The position numbers were made by a program, and so were the translations under genes. 64,000 bases of DNA from Heliocidaris tuberculata (Eukaryota; Echinodermata; Echinoidea; Camarodonta; Echinometridae), in assembly GCA_025618425.1 (NCBI GenBank), contig CM046847.1:6789146-6853145 (forward strand). The letters are read 5' to 3'. Positions 24,173-35,443 of this stretch are shown here, in pieces (positions within the stretch are counted from its first letter, which is position 1; each line of letters begins with the position of its first letter). Below the pieces are notes generated by a model. That model did not search any database, was not told the DNA's origin, and worked only from the letters and a program-made list of their open reading frames with translations.

Positions 24173-25380
24173 AAATCTCTCCGAAATCTACAGCAGTTTA
24201 CAACTAAAATATCTGGAGCTACAGTACAGTATCATCGCCTTATTTCAGCGATATTCCGCGCTTTGACTTAAGAAAGAACTTAGCTTCAAAAACTGTAAGC
24301 TCCCTACCACTATCATACAGAAAGAATTGTAGATCCTTCGTCACTTCTTACTTCTAATGTTGTAAGGTATCTTCCCTTGGAACCAATCATATCCCATTTC
24401 GTAAACCATCGTTCCAATGTAAAGATTCCATAGAATGCATTGCATTTGGGGAAAGGAAAGACACATAATCTTTGCTTGGCTTATCTGTGAAGCCTGTCAG
24501 TTTAAAGAGATATAATTTGTTTCACTGACAGGGTTCAAATATCATCCATGCCTGCAGTAATCATCTTGAAGAAGCAGTGGTGTACCCAGCATAGGATGGG
24601 AAAGGCGCATGCCCCCCCCCCCTGTCATGAGGAGACTGGTAATTTCTGGATACGTCACTGGTATAAGGGCAAATAACGTTTTGGAATGAAAAGTTGTCAG
24701 ATTACACAGCAAAAAGGTTAAATAATTTTTTAAAGAGTAAAAGTAAAAAAAAAAAAAAAAAAAAGAAGAAAGAAAGATGAAAAAAGCCTTCATGTTCTAG
24801 AATTTCGCCATCCAAAAAGAAATGTCTCTGTTTCTTTTAAATATGTCGACCAGGGTAAAACATTATTACCAAATTGACATGCCTCCGTGGTTTTTTGATA
24901 ATTGAAAAAGGGGGGACATGAAAAGTAAAGCAAATTTTGCTGACAGGCTAGTCGATCTCAGCGGGGTACGACTTTGTAAAAAAATTGATAGCAAGTATTT
25001 ATTTATTTTTATCTTTAACTTAAAATTTTAACTAAAATTTTAGAAATGTGTCTCTTTAATTTGCTCGTTAGCAAAATGTTCCTTTTCTTTTGACTAATTT
25101 GATCAGACAGCTCCTCCCCATTCAAAATGTTCTATAAATGCCGCGGGGGTCTTACCATGAAACCGAAGAGCGAAAAGAAGAAGGATGCGTTTCCTTCGCA
25201 AGATCTCGGGTTTTGCTTTTCACTCGCGGAGATCCTCCAAATTTCTGACTTTATTTACAACCCTATTCTTTTACCTCTAAACACTGTGAGAGTTTTACGA
25301 AAGGCGCATGGTGTGTCTTCCAGTAGATCACACGTTTACGTTTCACCCAGGAACGAAAGAAGGATCTCTGAGTTCTAAGG
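24173..25380. other. no recognisable gene
   Basis: It includes a poly-C-bearing segment of the AGGGG/poly-G repeat type at 24585-24665 and an A tract at 24747-24763. No gene is supported. Confidence 0.35.
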
Positions 25381-26040
25381 TTACGATTCGTAATGCCAAA
25401 GGTTTGTTATTTCGAAAGTTCTGTATTTCGAAGCTACATAATTCCGAAGGTTATTCTTCGAAGGTTCATCATTCTGAAAGTTCATTTTCGAAATTTTGAA
25501 GATACATTATTCCGAAGGTTCATTGTCGAAGCTCACAATTAGGAAGGTTAGTTTTTAAAGGTTCATTTTCAAATGCTTATTATTCCGAAGGTTCATTGTC
25601 AAAGCTCACAATTAGGAAGGTTATTTTTTCAAGGTTCATTTTCAAATGCTCATTATTCCGAAGGTTCATTTTCTAAGGTACATTATTCCGAAGGTTCATT
25701 TTCTAAGGTACATTTTTCCAGAGGTTTGTCAAAGGATTATTATTCCGAAGGTTTATTTTCCATGTTTTCTAAGCTACAATTTCTAAGGTACATTACTCCG
25801 AAGGTTCACTATCAAAGGTGCATTTTTCCAGAGGTTTGTCGAAGGTTCATTATTCCTATAAGGTTCATTTTCGAAAGTTCATTATTCCGAAGATATATTT
25901 TTGGAGTTTCGTTTTTCCGAATGTTCATTAATTACTTTTATCTCAATATTCGTTATTTTGGAGATTCGTTTTTCCAAGTTCCATTATCATTCGGTTATAA
26001 ATTTTTCGTAGATTCTTTGTTCTGAAGGTTCGTTATTCCT
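25381..26040. repeat. CGAAGGTTCATT minisatellite
   Basis: Degenerate units of about 16-18 bp built on attccgaaggttcatt repeat some 30 times. A longer period of about 50 bp appears around 25630-25720. The plus-strand frame repeats SEGSFSKVHY, which follows from the unit and is not evidence of a gene. The array continues at 26545-26605 beyond an insertion. Confidence 0.85.
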
Positions 26041-26072
26041 AGAGTGCTAATTACCATATTCATCTTTACCAC

Positions 26073-26535
26073 TGAGTTTCAATTCAATCAATTTCAATTT
26101 ATTTTATTTATTCACGGAACTTACATCAGCCAGAGGCTGTTTTACAGAAAGGCCGTGTAAAAACATGAAAATCATATAACACAAGATAAAAATACGTGGT
26201 AAAAGAATACTAAATTAGCAAGATAAAATTTACATAGATGAATAAATATAAAATCATATTGCGTGACAAAAGAAAAAACAAAAACAAACAACAAACAAAA
26301 AGCAAACAAACAACAACGACAACAACTATAAATCCATTAACCCACTCAAAATGATTACAAAAAGTAGACCAGTACAAAATTACACAAAAAGATTGCAAGA
26401 TTGAAATATGAAATGGCGGCAGGATAGTAAGTCATGCCTACAACTGAAAACAGAACGGACCTACCATCCCCGCCCTTCTTGCTCAATTGTTTCCTAAATT
26501 CGTTCCAACCCATTCTTTTTGTCGCACTAGGTAAA
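26073..26535 (-). mobile_element. LINE 3' end inserted in the minisatellite
   Basis: On the minus strand it ends ccgtgaataaataaaataaa, then TTGAAATTGATTGAATTGAA. It lies between two parts of the CGAAGG array and includes a CAAAA-type simple repeat on the plus strand (26270-26330). The coding part is missing or unrecognisable. Confidence 0.6.
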
Positions 26536-26544
26536 ATTATATAG

Positions 26545-26605
26545 TTATAGGTTTGTTATTCCGAAGTCTCAATATTACGAAGTTTGCTATTCCGATTACC
26601 TTGTT
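26545..26605. repeat. CGAAGG minisatellite, distal part
   Basis: ggtttgttattccgaagtct and gaagtttgctattccgatta carry the same unit as 25381-26040, supporting a single array split by the LINE fragment. Confidence 0.6.
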
Positions 26606-27130
26606 CCTAAGTTTTATCAAAGCTAATGGGTAGTAGAACAAGAAAGAAAATGAACAGGAAGAAATTGAAAATACGACGTTGCCGAGTAAGAAGAAAATGA
26701 AGAGAAAGCATATAATTAGTTGGAAAGAGAAGAGCCTGACAGGTGAATAATGCGGGCCTTTAAGACTGTCACTTAACTACGCTGTTTCAAAAAAAAAATG
26801 ATTGAAAGATCGTTCATAATTAGGAGGCTGTGTAAATGGACTCCATATTCCGTCAATCATTCTTGATCAGAATCATTAACATACAGCCTCAACGGAATGA
26901 GATGGCTTCTGCATAAATATGAATAGCTGAAAGCCTGTAGAATTAATGAAACAAGTGCTGAAATCGTCTGCGAATCGAGGCGCTGTTTAACGATTTGGTG
27001 ATATTGTATAATTCAGTGTGTAGAAATTAATGTGTAATGTTGATCGTGGTGTTTGATTTCGATTTTATAATTCATTCACTTGTTGATTGCTTACGTGCAA
27101 AATATATTTCCGTCATGTTCAAGAATTGCT
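26606..27130. other. no recognisable feature
   Basis: A+T-rich, nothing supported. Confidence 0.3.
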
Positions 27131-27131
27131 T

Positions 27132-27250
27132 GAGGCGTGATGGCTCAGAGGTAGAGCAGTGATCTCGTAACCGGGAGGTCTCGGGTTCAAAACCAAGTCG
27201 ATGCGCTAGCAGCCTTTGGTAAGGAATAAGGCCTCTCTTATCCATTTCCT
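27132..27250 (+). mobile_element. tRNA-derived SINE head
   Basis: tggctcagaggtagagc looks like box A and gggttcaaaacc like box B, 31-35 bp apart, with a cgt in the anticodon-loop position. The acceptor stem does not pair, so a working tRNA-Thr is unlikely. The following body has no homologue in the window. Confidence 0.55.
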
Positions 27251-27255
27251 AGCAT

Positions 27256-27309
27256 AGAACTTAAAGCCGTTGCGATTGATTCGAATCAATCGCAACGGCT
27301 TTAAGTTCT
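27256..27309. repeat. 54-bp perfect palindrome
   Basis: The left half, agaacttaaagccgttgcga plus ttgattc, is followed without spacer by its exact reverse complement. Perfect symmetry without a loop is rare and suggests recent origin or maintenance. Confidence 0.97.
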
Positions 27310-27602
27310 GTGTACTCAAGAGATAGGAGATGGTAAATTTTCGGTTGCTTGGAGGACTTGCGATGAATTTGGATCTATCGCGACTCTTTAATAGGCAGGC
27401 CCAAATAAATTAAAAATCACTATCAAACATTAACTATACATGATAATACCGCCGTCACTTAGTGTACATATATGTATATATAACTCCTGATGCAAAACTG
27501 ATGCACAGCACTGAAATAATGAAGAAAAAAAGGGCACACGTCTATATTTTTTTCTGAATCGTTGTAGGGTGTGGGGATACAAATTATCTGTATCATTGAC
27601 AG

Positions 27603-27755
27603 TGTTGTATGTCTCGAGACACGTATCGAGACGTCAATATGCGTCTCGTGTCTCGTCTCGTGTCTCGGACGTGAAATGTCTCGCCTCGGTCTCGGTCTTG
27701 GAACCGATGTCTCGATGTCTCGGCCCGAGACATGGGCGAGACATCGGAAATATGA
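27603..27755. repeat. GTCTCG hexamer cluster 1
   Basis: More than a dozen GTCTCG or GAGAC cores in both orientations lie within 150 bp, beginning gttgtatgtctcgagacacg. The cluster is repeated in altered form at 27921-28052 after about 165 bp. Confidence 0.85.
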
Positions 27756-27920
27756 ATGAACACCGAACAGCGCTAACGCAGTTTTGTTCCCGCCTTCCCA
27801 CAGAGATCGGCTTCGAACTTTGATGCAGTTGTTCCTTATGCAGTGACTGAACTGCTGCAGTGCAGTGCTGGTGGTTGAGTGAGGGACGTGAGTGAGAGCT
27901 AGTATATAATATTAGTAGCA

Positions 27921-28052
27921 GTGCTGTATGTCTGGAGACGTGTCTCGTTCTCCAGACACGTCTCGAGATGTCAATATGCTTCTTGTGTCTTTGTCTCGTG
28001 TCTCGGTCTCGGTCTCTGGTCAAGTCTCGGTCTCGGAAAAGCAAGTCTCCGA
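27921..28052. repeat. GTCTCG hexamer cluster 2
   Basis: It begins gtgctgtatgtctggagacg and shares the order of motifs (tcgaga-gtcaatatgc, then gtgtctcggtctcgg) with cluster 1. An inner hairpin gagacgtgtctcgttctcc / ccagacacgtctc is present. Confidence 0.85.
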
Positions 28053-29454
28053 TACAACACTCATTACTGATGACTATAAACAGTAAAGAAACTAAGAGAA
28101 ATTTTTTTGTGACTTTCCACTTTCCCTTTCAAATGAAATTTCATATTTTTCCTTCTTTATTTTTGCATTGCGTAGGAACGTTTCTCCCTCCTTCCAAATA
28201 ACTTAGCTCTGACCTACTTCAAACATGTAACGTCGTAAATAATGCATAGCTTATAATTATGAAATACATTCTCTCTTTTTTTTCAATAACGTCCCACACA
28301 AGCGGACCTGGTTACCAAGCATGCCAAGCTGATACCCTCTAAGGATGTCGGATCACTATCCTCATGTCTTCCCGAAAAGGTCAATACCAAATTGTTATTG
28401 CAACATCACTCCCAAATCGCTTCCCATCGATGCAGCAATGCGTCTTCATAATTCATGTTTTCGCTCTCCGCATGCTCAAAAATTAATGACAGCGGGTCAT
28501 GGCGGGCTTGTGTTCCTTCGGCGATGTCTTAATTAAGGTCCCGGATCGTGGTCGCAGCCATCCGAGACGATTAGGAGATCGACAAGGAGATCAATCATAC
28601 GATGCCGAATTAATTAATTAATCATCACCGTAATCGAGCTTCACTTATCCTTGCAATAGATCATCTTTGATTAAGATCGAGACCTGGCCTAATCCTATGT
28701 GTCATATTTTTGAGCTGATAAGTGGGCGGGAACGATGACGATATAATTTCTTCATGAGTATAGCTCCTTGCTTTGATCCATAATTTGATAACTTCATTTT
28801 CATCATCATGACGAAATCAGAGCAACGACAGAGCATGACCACCTCAAATACGCATGAAAAAACTCCAGCTTTCCAGATGAGAAATCTAATCCTCCAAGCT
28901 ATTTGTAAAAAACTATTATCGCAGCATGACATAATGCATACCGGAAAATTAGAAGATGTATTAAACTCCGGTAATCTTTGTGGTAAGCCCTCCAAAGTAA
29001 TTTGTCAGATTTTATAAGATTTTAATCAATTTTTAGAAAGTACCCATTATTCTAAGAAACTGTAAACTTTTCCTCCTCCTCCACCTCCTCCTCTTTCTAA
29101 AGTGCAGTAGCTATCAAGCAAAAAGTGAACCCTGCGTACGCCCCAACCTGTTAGATGCTCGCCCCCTAAAAAAACAGATTATATTGCAGTACTGCTTTCG
29201 GGGATGCCAGAAAGCGATTCCACCCCTGTCTGGAGGGATCTTGCCCCCTCCCTCCCCCAGAGAATGTGTCGTAGATCAACCCAGAACCCTGTGGACGACA
29301 AGCAACATTTGCTCCGATAACAATCCCTCCGGGATTTATTTCGTCAAAGATACAGCGTTATGGCTAAGGATGCAGTTCGGTTTTTAGGTTAGGTTTAGGA
29401 TCCGCCGGGCTATAGGTAAAGTGTTTGGGCCTGGATTGAAGTTCGGTTAGTGTA
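28053..29454. other. no recognisable gene
   Basis: No ORF with a recognisable domain was seen. Short ORFs of about 60-100 codons lack motifs. Confidence 0.3.
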
Positions 29455-29709
29455 CAGGGGTGGTATTCTGAAAATTGTTGGAACTTTTATCTTAATTATT
29501 TCGATGTTAATTGTCATAACAAATTGAAATTGCGCGTAGTAAACACTTATCATTGGTGCCTGCTCAGATGTCTCTTCCAACTTCACGCGAACGCATATGG
29601 CTGTACGCAGATATTAACCAATGACTTGTCCTAATTTTGATTTGTCATGACAATTAATATCGAAATACTTAAGATAAAAGTTATAACAATTTTCAGAATA
29701 CCACCCCTG
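29455..29709. mobile_element. MITE with ~75-bp terminal inverted repeats
   Basis: The ends CAGGGGTGGTATTCTGAAAA and their reverse complement at 29690-29709 extend as arms of about 75 bp through tcttaattatttcgatgttaa. There is no coding content. Target duplication not clear. Confidence 0.8.
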
Positions 29710-30149
29710 GTTATTGACAGCGGAGTCGCCGGAACATGTGTCGAAGAACCATGAATTCACAATGTTCCCACGACGGTTACTCAGTGGTCTTGGAATAGAA
29801 AGGCTATAAGACACATGGATACAAGCGAACACTATACATCCATCTTATAAATTACCTCTGCACCGCATGGGATGAAAGCATATATCTTCCACCCTTCTTT
29901 CTCGTTTTATTGATTAAAACAAAACAGCACATAATATGCCCAGGAAGTCCCAAAATAATGTCTCCATCGACATATTCTCCAAGGAAATCATGCTTGTTTT
30001 TCGTCTGTCATTGAATTGAGCTTTTTTACCCCCAAAAATCTATTCCATGTGCCAATATTGACAATGAGTTTTTCTCTTTTACTTTGAATATGATGTTCTC
30101 CTCACCTATCAAGAAATCTAATTGCGTGGAAATTCATTCTTGTGAAAAA

Positions 30150-30430
30150 CTGACTTGTGAATATTGTATTTTCGACTACGGGTCTGTTGAAAAATAATGT
30201 TTTCTTTTTCGTTATGTAACTGGGGTTAGTCCTCGACAAATCATCTTTGATTTTTGACTACCCCTTCTGCATTTGATGTTTTTCTTTTAAAACATACATT
30301 CTTTTCATATGGATCCACTTTTATAGACCCATGTTTTTCTTTTTATTGCATTAATTTTCTTTATAATATGCATGCACAATTGTATTTGGCATGTGTGGAA
30401 AATAAATTGAAGTGAAATGAATTGAAATTG
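30150..30430 (+). mobile_element. LINE 3' tail
   Basis: Ends aaaataaattgaagtgaaat followed by GAATTGAAATTG, the same tail grammar as at 19034, 26073 and 53611 but on the plus strand. The start of the fragment is uncertain. Confidence 0.45.
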
Positions 30431-30646
30431 TCATTCAAATGCCGTGCCTGAAATCAATTTAAATTTAGATGGTGATGTAGTGGTTATGGGGTTAGTGCAG
30501 TCTTTGACCAATACTTTTATACGATATGCTGAATTATGTTCCTTAATAAGATATCAATACATTAATAACATACCAATAAAATGCACTTAAGAATTTCCTT
30601 GATATAGACCAAGAAGTTACCAAACTACTTGGTAAAATTGACTTCT

Positions 30647-30789
30647 GGGCCCCGTTTCATAAAACCTGTTATCAATAACAAGTTACAATAAAATGTTATA
30701 AGCTACTGGAGTCCTTCAATCTGATTTGCTGAGAGCAAATTTGTCATAGAAATGGTTGTTATTGATAACAAGTTTTATGAAACAGGGCT
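30647..30789. mobile_element. MITE, GTTTCATAAAA family
   Basis: The arms gccccgtttcataaaacctg and ttatgaaacagggct are inverted. The core has agctactggagtccttcaat and tttgctgagagcaaattt. Its core is the reverse complement of the core of the neighbour at 30791-30932. Confidence 0.7.
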
Positions 30790-30790
30790 C

Positions 30791-30932
30791 TGGGGGGCGT
30801 TTCATGAAAGGACTTGTCAGATATTTTATCCGACAAATTTGCTCTCAGCCAATCAGATGCAAGGATTTCAGTAGCTTATAACAGTTGTCGGATGAAATAT
30901 CCGACAACTTCCTTTCATGAAACGCTCCCCAG
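30791..30932. mobile_element. MITE, GTTTCATGAAA relative, opposite orientation
   Basis: The arms ggggggcgtttcatgaaagg and cctttcatgaaacgctcccc are inverted, with inner aaatatccgacaa arms. The core tttgctctcagccaatcaga mirrors the neighbour. Confidence 0.7.
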
Positions 30933-31020
30933 GTCTTGCACTACGCAGAAAGCAAAACTTCTCAATTAGTATTCTGGAAGGAGAGGAGGTAGGATTAGAG
31001 GGATTCTCGCTGTCAGACAA

Positions 31021-31290
31021 GTGAAATCTGAAGGAATTAGAGCGGGTAGAACAAGATTGTTTAAAGATTCTCTCAAGATTCACCACTGCTTTGAAATTTT
31101 CTTAACCTTCCTCAAACTGGTTTTTCTTTCCATCTCTCTCTCTCTCTCTATCTATTTAGTGAAATCTGAAGGAATTAGAGCGGGTAGAACAAGATTGTTT
31201 AAAGACTCTCTCAAGATTCACCACTGCTTTGAAATTTTCTTAAGCTTCCTCAAACTGGTTTTTCTTTCTATATTTCTCTCTCTCTCTCTC
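31021..31290. repeat. near-identical 138-bp tandem duplication plus TC/TATC repeats
   Basis: 31021-31131 recurs at 31159-31269 with only about two substitutions (gattctctc/gactctctc and aaccttc/aagcttc). Each copy ends in a TC microsatellite. Further (TATC)n at 31290-31330 and (TC)n at 31387-31410 follow. The similarity points to a recent event. Confidence 0.92.
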
Positions 31291-31297
31291 TCTCTAT

Positions 31298-31331
<34 letters not shown>

Positions 31332-31419
31332 CTCTTCCTATTAATCACCCATCTCTCATTCTCACTCCTCTTAACCCCTCTCCCTTACTCTCTCTCTCTC
31401 TCTCTCTCTTCCCAGACAA

Positions 31420-32432
31420 TCTGGCTGTCCGATTCCACTCTCCTAATCTTAATGCCATTTTCTCGTTCTTATCATGACTCTTTCCTATTCTTATATACTT
31501 CTCTTTCCGATTTCCTCTTTCCCCCTTATCTCCTCCCCTTTTTACTCGCTCTAGAGCTCCTCCTCCTCACTTTCCCCTTCACCCCTCTCTTTTAGAAAAA
31601 TGTCATATAACACATTGCTTCCTTTGAATTTTCTTCCAAATATAATCCCTGGAGTAACGATTAATCAGCATTGCATGATAAGGAAAAACACTCTATTTTT
31701 CGAAAGTTTTTCTAGGAAAAAAAATCTGGTGCGTTAATTAATCAGGCATGCAAGACACTTTAATTATAGTGTTACGTAAATTGTAAGGATACATTTCAAC
31801 AGCACGGTTCCTAAACATTTACCGCGATGATAAGTTTGTGGTTGTAACATGAATGATCAGCGTAAAATTCTTTCTCTATTACATTTGTAATCACAGTAAT
31901 CAAATTTTGTAATCACAAATATGAAAAAATGATTGCTGCCTCTAACTTGATACTTTTTTTTTTCTTCAGCAACTTATTTTTCCAGCGATGGCCTTGCCTG
32001 TTCTCAATCTCAGATCGGGGGTGTGCGGTTACACATCCAACACTGATCACATTAAATAGGTTAAATGCGTATTAAATTAGTATGGGTGTGAATAAAAGAC
32101 AGATAAAAATGCTACCTAATGCAACCAGAATCCGCCTTACTTGAAACTAGCATAAGGAGAAATAATTTTTTTTTTTTTTTTTTAAAGGGAAAAGAAAGAC
32201 AGATCAAGTAACTCTCTTCATCGATTTACATAGTCTGCAACTCGCCTTCTTTCCGCCATGGTGTCATATGCTTATATAGGTCAGCAATATAAATTTCATG
32301 AGTTTCATGTCCTAGATCCTTGGGACGGGGGCGAGCACATTCTACACCAAGATTTGAAACAAAAAAAAAATAGATGAAAGATACTATCAGCCTAACTCCT
32401 CCCACCACTTCCTCTATACTCTCTTCCACTGT
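31420..32432. other. no recognisable feature
   Basis: Pyrimidine-rich to about 31600, then A+T-rich. No gene or element was supported. Confidence 0.3.
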
Positions 32433-32645
32433 AACTATAGGTACACATATGGCTCCTCATGGAAAATAGTGTTCAATTTTTTTCAACATGGATTCCTATG
32501 TAAAATTTAATGCTGAAAAAGATGGCATCGACTGGGGGGGGGGGGTTCTTTTTATAAAAAGTGCCCAAAGTGCCCAAATGTTATGTTTTAGAGGCCCGCC
32601 ATTTGCTTTTATGCATTTCAGAGCCAACCTTTGGGGCTAGAAAAT
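32433..32645 (-). mobile_element. Penelope-associated 3' repeat, copy 1
   Basis: On the minus strand it carries ctagccccaaaggttggctc, then gggcactttgggcacttttt, then ttttacataggaatccatgt and a closing gaggagccat-tgtgtacc. The same order is found at 38435-38660 and 54183-54402. A poly-G run interrupts it near 32533. Confidence 0.7.
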
Positions 32646-33560
32646 GTTAATATAATTGTATTGTGCGCAAAAGATGTTCGAGTACGTGGAAGGTGATAAG
32701 AATGGCTTTGTCTGCATTTGGATAGGAGTGAATGAATAATTCATGATAACGAACATAGAAGATACGGGGTTAGGAATATCACGATTTGTGAGTTGAAACA
32801 TGAGTATTCCTAGATTATATATGTAAATAGCTCGTGAATCTTAAGAAGGTTACACGAGTGGAAGAGTGGGGTTTTGTGTGTGTACGAAAAATTGTATTAT
32901 TGATTATTCTAATAGCCCGTTTTTGTACAAGTAAAATTTGATTGATAAAGGATTAACCACCATTCCCCATGCAAGGATTATTATAGTTTAAGTATGGTAG
33001 GATTAGTGTAGACTATAAAGAGAGTATATGGGTAGGAAATGAAGCTTTGAATTTGCCAATGACTCCGTATTTCTCGATATGAGTTTACTGATGTTATTTA
33101 TATGTGTTTTCCAAGTTAATTTGTTGTCGATGTATATTCCTATTGGTTGTTTCAACTTGAACAAGACTTGTGTCGTTTAATAAAATTGTTCATGGTAGAT
33201 GTTCAATTGATTTGCTGAATAAAATGAAGTTGGTTTAGTTTATATTAATTGACAGTTTGTTTGCTTGGATCCTTGGTTTAATACCAAGTTTAATTCGGAA
33301 TTTACAGTATTCAAGAGCATTTGGGGATTACGATTTGAGAGAAAAATGTTGGAGTCATCAGGAAATAAAAGAAAAGAAAGATTATTAGAACAATTTTGAA
33401 AATCATTGATGCAGAGTATAAATAACAGTGGACCAAGTAATGATCCCTGCGGCACTCCGCATGTAACACTTTTCATTTGAGATTCACGACCATTTATTTA
33501 AATATACTGCTTATGGTCTGTAAGGTTATTCCTGAACCAGTCCAATAAGCTTTTTGAGTA
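32646..33560 (-). mobile_element. decayed non-LTR retrotransposon (RT domain remnant)
   Basis: The minus strand encodes CGVPQGSLLGPLLFILCIND followed by a LLFPDDSNIF-like catalytic box at 33240-33476. The usual FADD is changed to FPDD. Sequence on both sides continues the element, but stops and frameshifts abound. It is dead. Jockey/CR1-like group by motif. Confidence 0.75.
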
Positions 33561-34890
33561 CTCCTTTAAAGAAAAAGGGCAAAGAATTTATGTTAATTCA
33601 AAGTTGTTAGCTTTCTACTTACATCCTCGTATCCAGGATTTTGGGGGGGAGGGGCGGTCGGATTGCCCACGCAGTCCGTGCGCCCGGGGGGGGGGGGGGA
33701 TCTGTTCCATTCGAGAGGGAAAATTTCCACTTGTCGATATACATTATTGCTGTTTTGATACCCCGTTTGATTTAGCTTTGATATTGGTTTAATAAGTACT
33801 TCTGGAACTCAGTCATAAGAAACGTTTTCACACTCATACAAATAAAAATGGATAAATGACAAAACTTCCATCTAGAAAAATGTATACAAGCTATACGTAT
33901 ATATCAAAATTAAAATGAAAGTAAGCGATTTCAAAAGTTTTTAAAAACTGATATGGAAGCTACTAGAAAGCTAGTCATCATTTTCTCCAATTTTATTACA
34001 TTCTTTTCACTGAAAAGAGATATAAGATATCACTTTAAAAAAGCATAATACTTTTAGGTAACTTCATATGAAGACAATTCATTTCAAAAAACATATTTTC
34101 ATTCAACATAAACAAATTCTTGGTTGGTAGTCTGAGGGGGCGGCGGCGGTTTTTATACAGGCCGCCCGTAATCTCATAAAAGGGTAGGCCTACATCTACA
34201 TCATCTGCATCTACAACATCATATTGTTGATTCTTGCCCGCAGCCAAAGAGCGACTTTTCACTCGCGTTAGGGAATTGATTTTATCCTTCATCTATTCTT
34301 CTCCTTTTCTCCCTTCTTGCTTTACTTTTTTTCCTTTTCCATCTTCCTTTTCCTTTTCCTTCTTGCGTGTTATATGAGATCTTAGCATTTTTATCAGCGT
34401 GTTTATCGAGGCCCTTGTCAGTGAGGGGGATCTGAAATCAACAACTCCGACCACCCCCCCCCCCCCTCACCCAACAGCCATAAAAGACGAATACAGACCG
34501 GAGCAATATATTAATTCCTCAATTCCTACCATCGAACGTATTATATATAATATAAGTCATAAACCTTGAAGGCCTGTTCTTAGAAATATTATTTCAGATA
34601 ATTACAACTTCTATTATATTGCCTAAGAAAATTGTAGCTAAAAAATCTATTGCAATATTGTGACGTATGGAATAATAATTTACAAAATTGGTCTCATTAT
34701 GCCTTTTGATTATGAATAAACTCCATCCGAAATATTTTGCAGCCGTCAGACCATACGTATATGTAGGCCTACTCGGGAAATATGTTGGTGGTTATCATTG
34801 TCTCCTCCTAGTACTCTGATGCACAGAACTGTAAACCCTTATATTACATGACCTATATAGATACTGATGCGTGATTTGTCAAAATGCCGT
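33561..34890. other. no recognisable gene; poly-G and poly-C tracts
   Basis: Poly-G runs at 33640-33700 belong to a degenerate AGGGG-type repeat. A C run lies near 34455. Nothing coding was supported. Confidence 0.35.
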
Positions 34891-34934
34891 CACGTGACCA
34901 ACGTCACAAGGATGAGAAGTGTTATGTTTCCCAA

Positions 34935-34992
34935 CATGACGTAAAATACGTCATACCTCGGAATATAACGCCGTTATATCCAGAGGTATGAC
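34935..34992. repeat. inverted repeat with TGACGT/ACGTCA motifs
   Basis: The arms acgtcatacctcggaatata and tatatccagaggtatgacgt pair around acgccgt, a stem of about 20 bp with a one-base bulge. It lies just upstream of a small ATG frame at 35087. CRE-like TGACGT and CACGTGAC sites in the same 120 bp could be promoter elements (inference). Confidence 0.6.
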
Positions 34993-35086
34993 GTCACACG
35001 TACAGTTCAATTAATTAAACGTACGTGATCGATCGATCGTGAGCAGCGCGAAATATGAAATTGGAACAAATTTTGTGGTCATCAAA

Positions 35087-35170
35087 ATGGCTGCTTCAGC
35101 GAGCCGATTCGCTTCGCTGGGTGAGGAAGAACTGGACGAAATTATTGACAAAATTTTGCGGATTTCTTAA
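35087..35170 (+). pseudogene. possible N-terminal fragment of a Crypton/ZMYM/QRICH1-like protein
   Basis: An ATG in good context (atcaaaATGG) opens a 27-codon frame with RFASLGEEELDEIID. From family knowledge, a RFA-x-L-x-EEEL start is typical of invertebrate QRICH1/ZMYM2-like (DUF3504) proteins, which derive from Crypton tyrosine recombinases. After the stop, a shifted frame reads FLTSDAATGIKMVS, which could be its continuation after a frameshift. No further exon was found. Weak call based on a short motif. Confidence 0.3.
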
Positions 35171-35230
35171 CATCTGACGCTGCTACAGGAATCAAAATGG
35201 TGAGTCAGCAGAATTTGTTTTGTATCTATA

Positions 35231-35443
35231 TAGGTCATTATAATGTAACAGATATTGACTTTCTCCTTCGGGAACAACATAACATTTAATTTCCCTTGGG
35301 TAGTTATATTTTTGTCTCGGAATACTATATTTTTCCTCAGCGCTACGCGCTTCGGAAAAATATAATGTCCCTCGACAAAAATATAACTCCCCTCGAGGAT
35401 CTCAAATGTTATATTGCCCCTCTAGACAGTCAATATCTGTATA
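35231..35443. repeat. hairpin repeat
   Basis: gtaacagatattgac and gtagttatatttttgtc have complements at 35425-35443 and 35375-35391, with a centre near 35342 (cgctacgcgc). Foldback of about 210 bp, imperfect. Confidence 0.6.

Noticed and set aside
25573..26025. 150-codon ORF with repeated SEGSFSKVHY
   Set aside because: Follows from the CGAAGGTTCATT minisatellite.
25381..26040. CRISPR-like array
   Set aside because: Units are degenerate and contiguous without unique spacers, in a eukaryotic context.
27137..27205. Functional tRNA gene
   Set aside because: Box-like motifs are present but the acceptor stem does not pair; a SINE head fits better.
27634..28044. 136-codon minus-strand ORF rich in Arg and Asp
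   Set aside because: Translation of GTCTCG repeats; no conserved domain.
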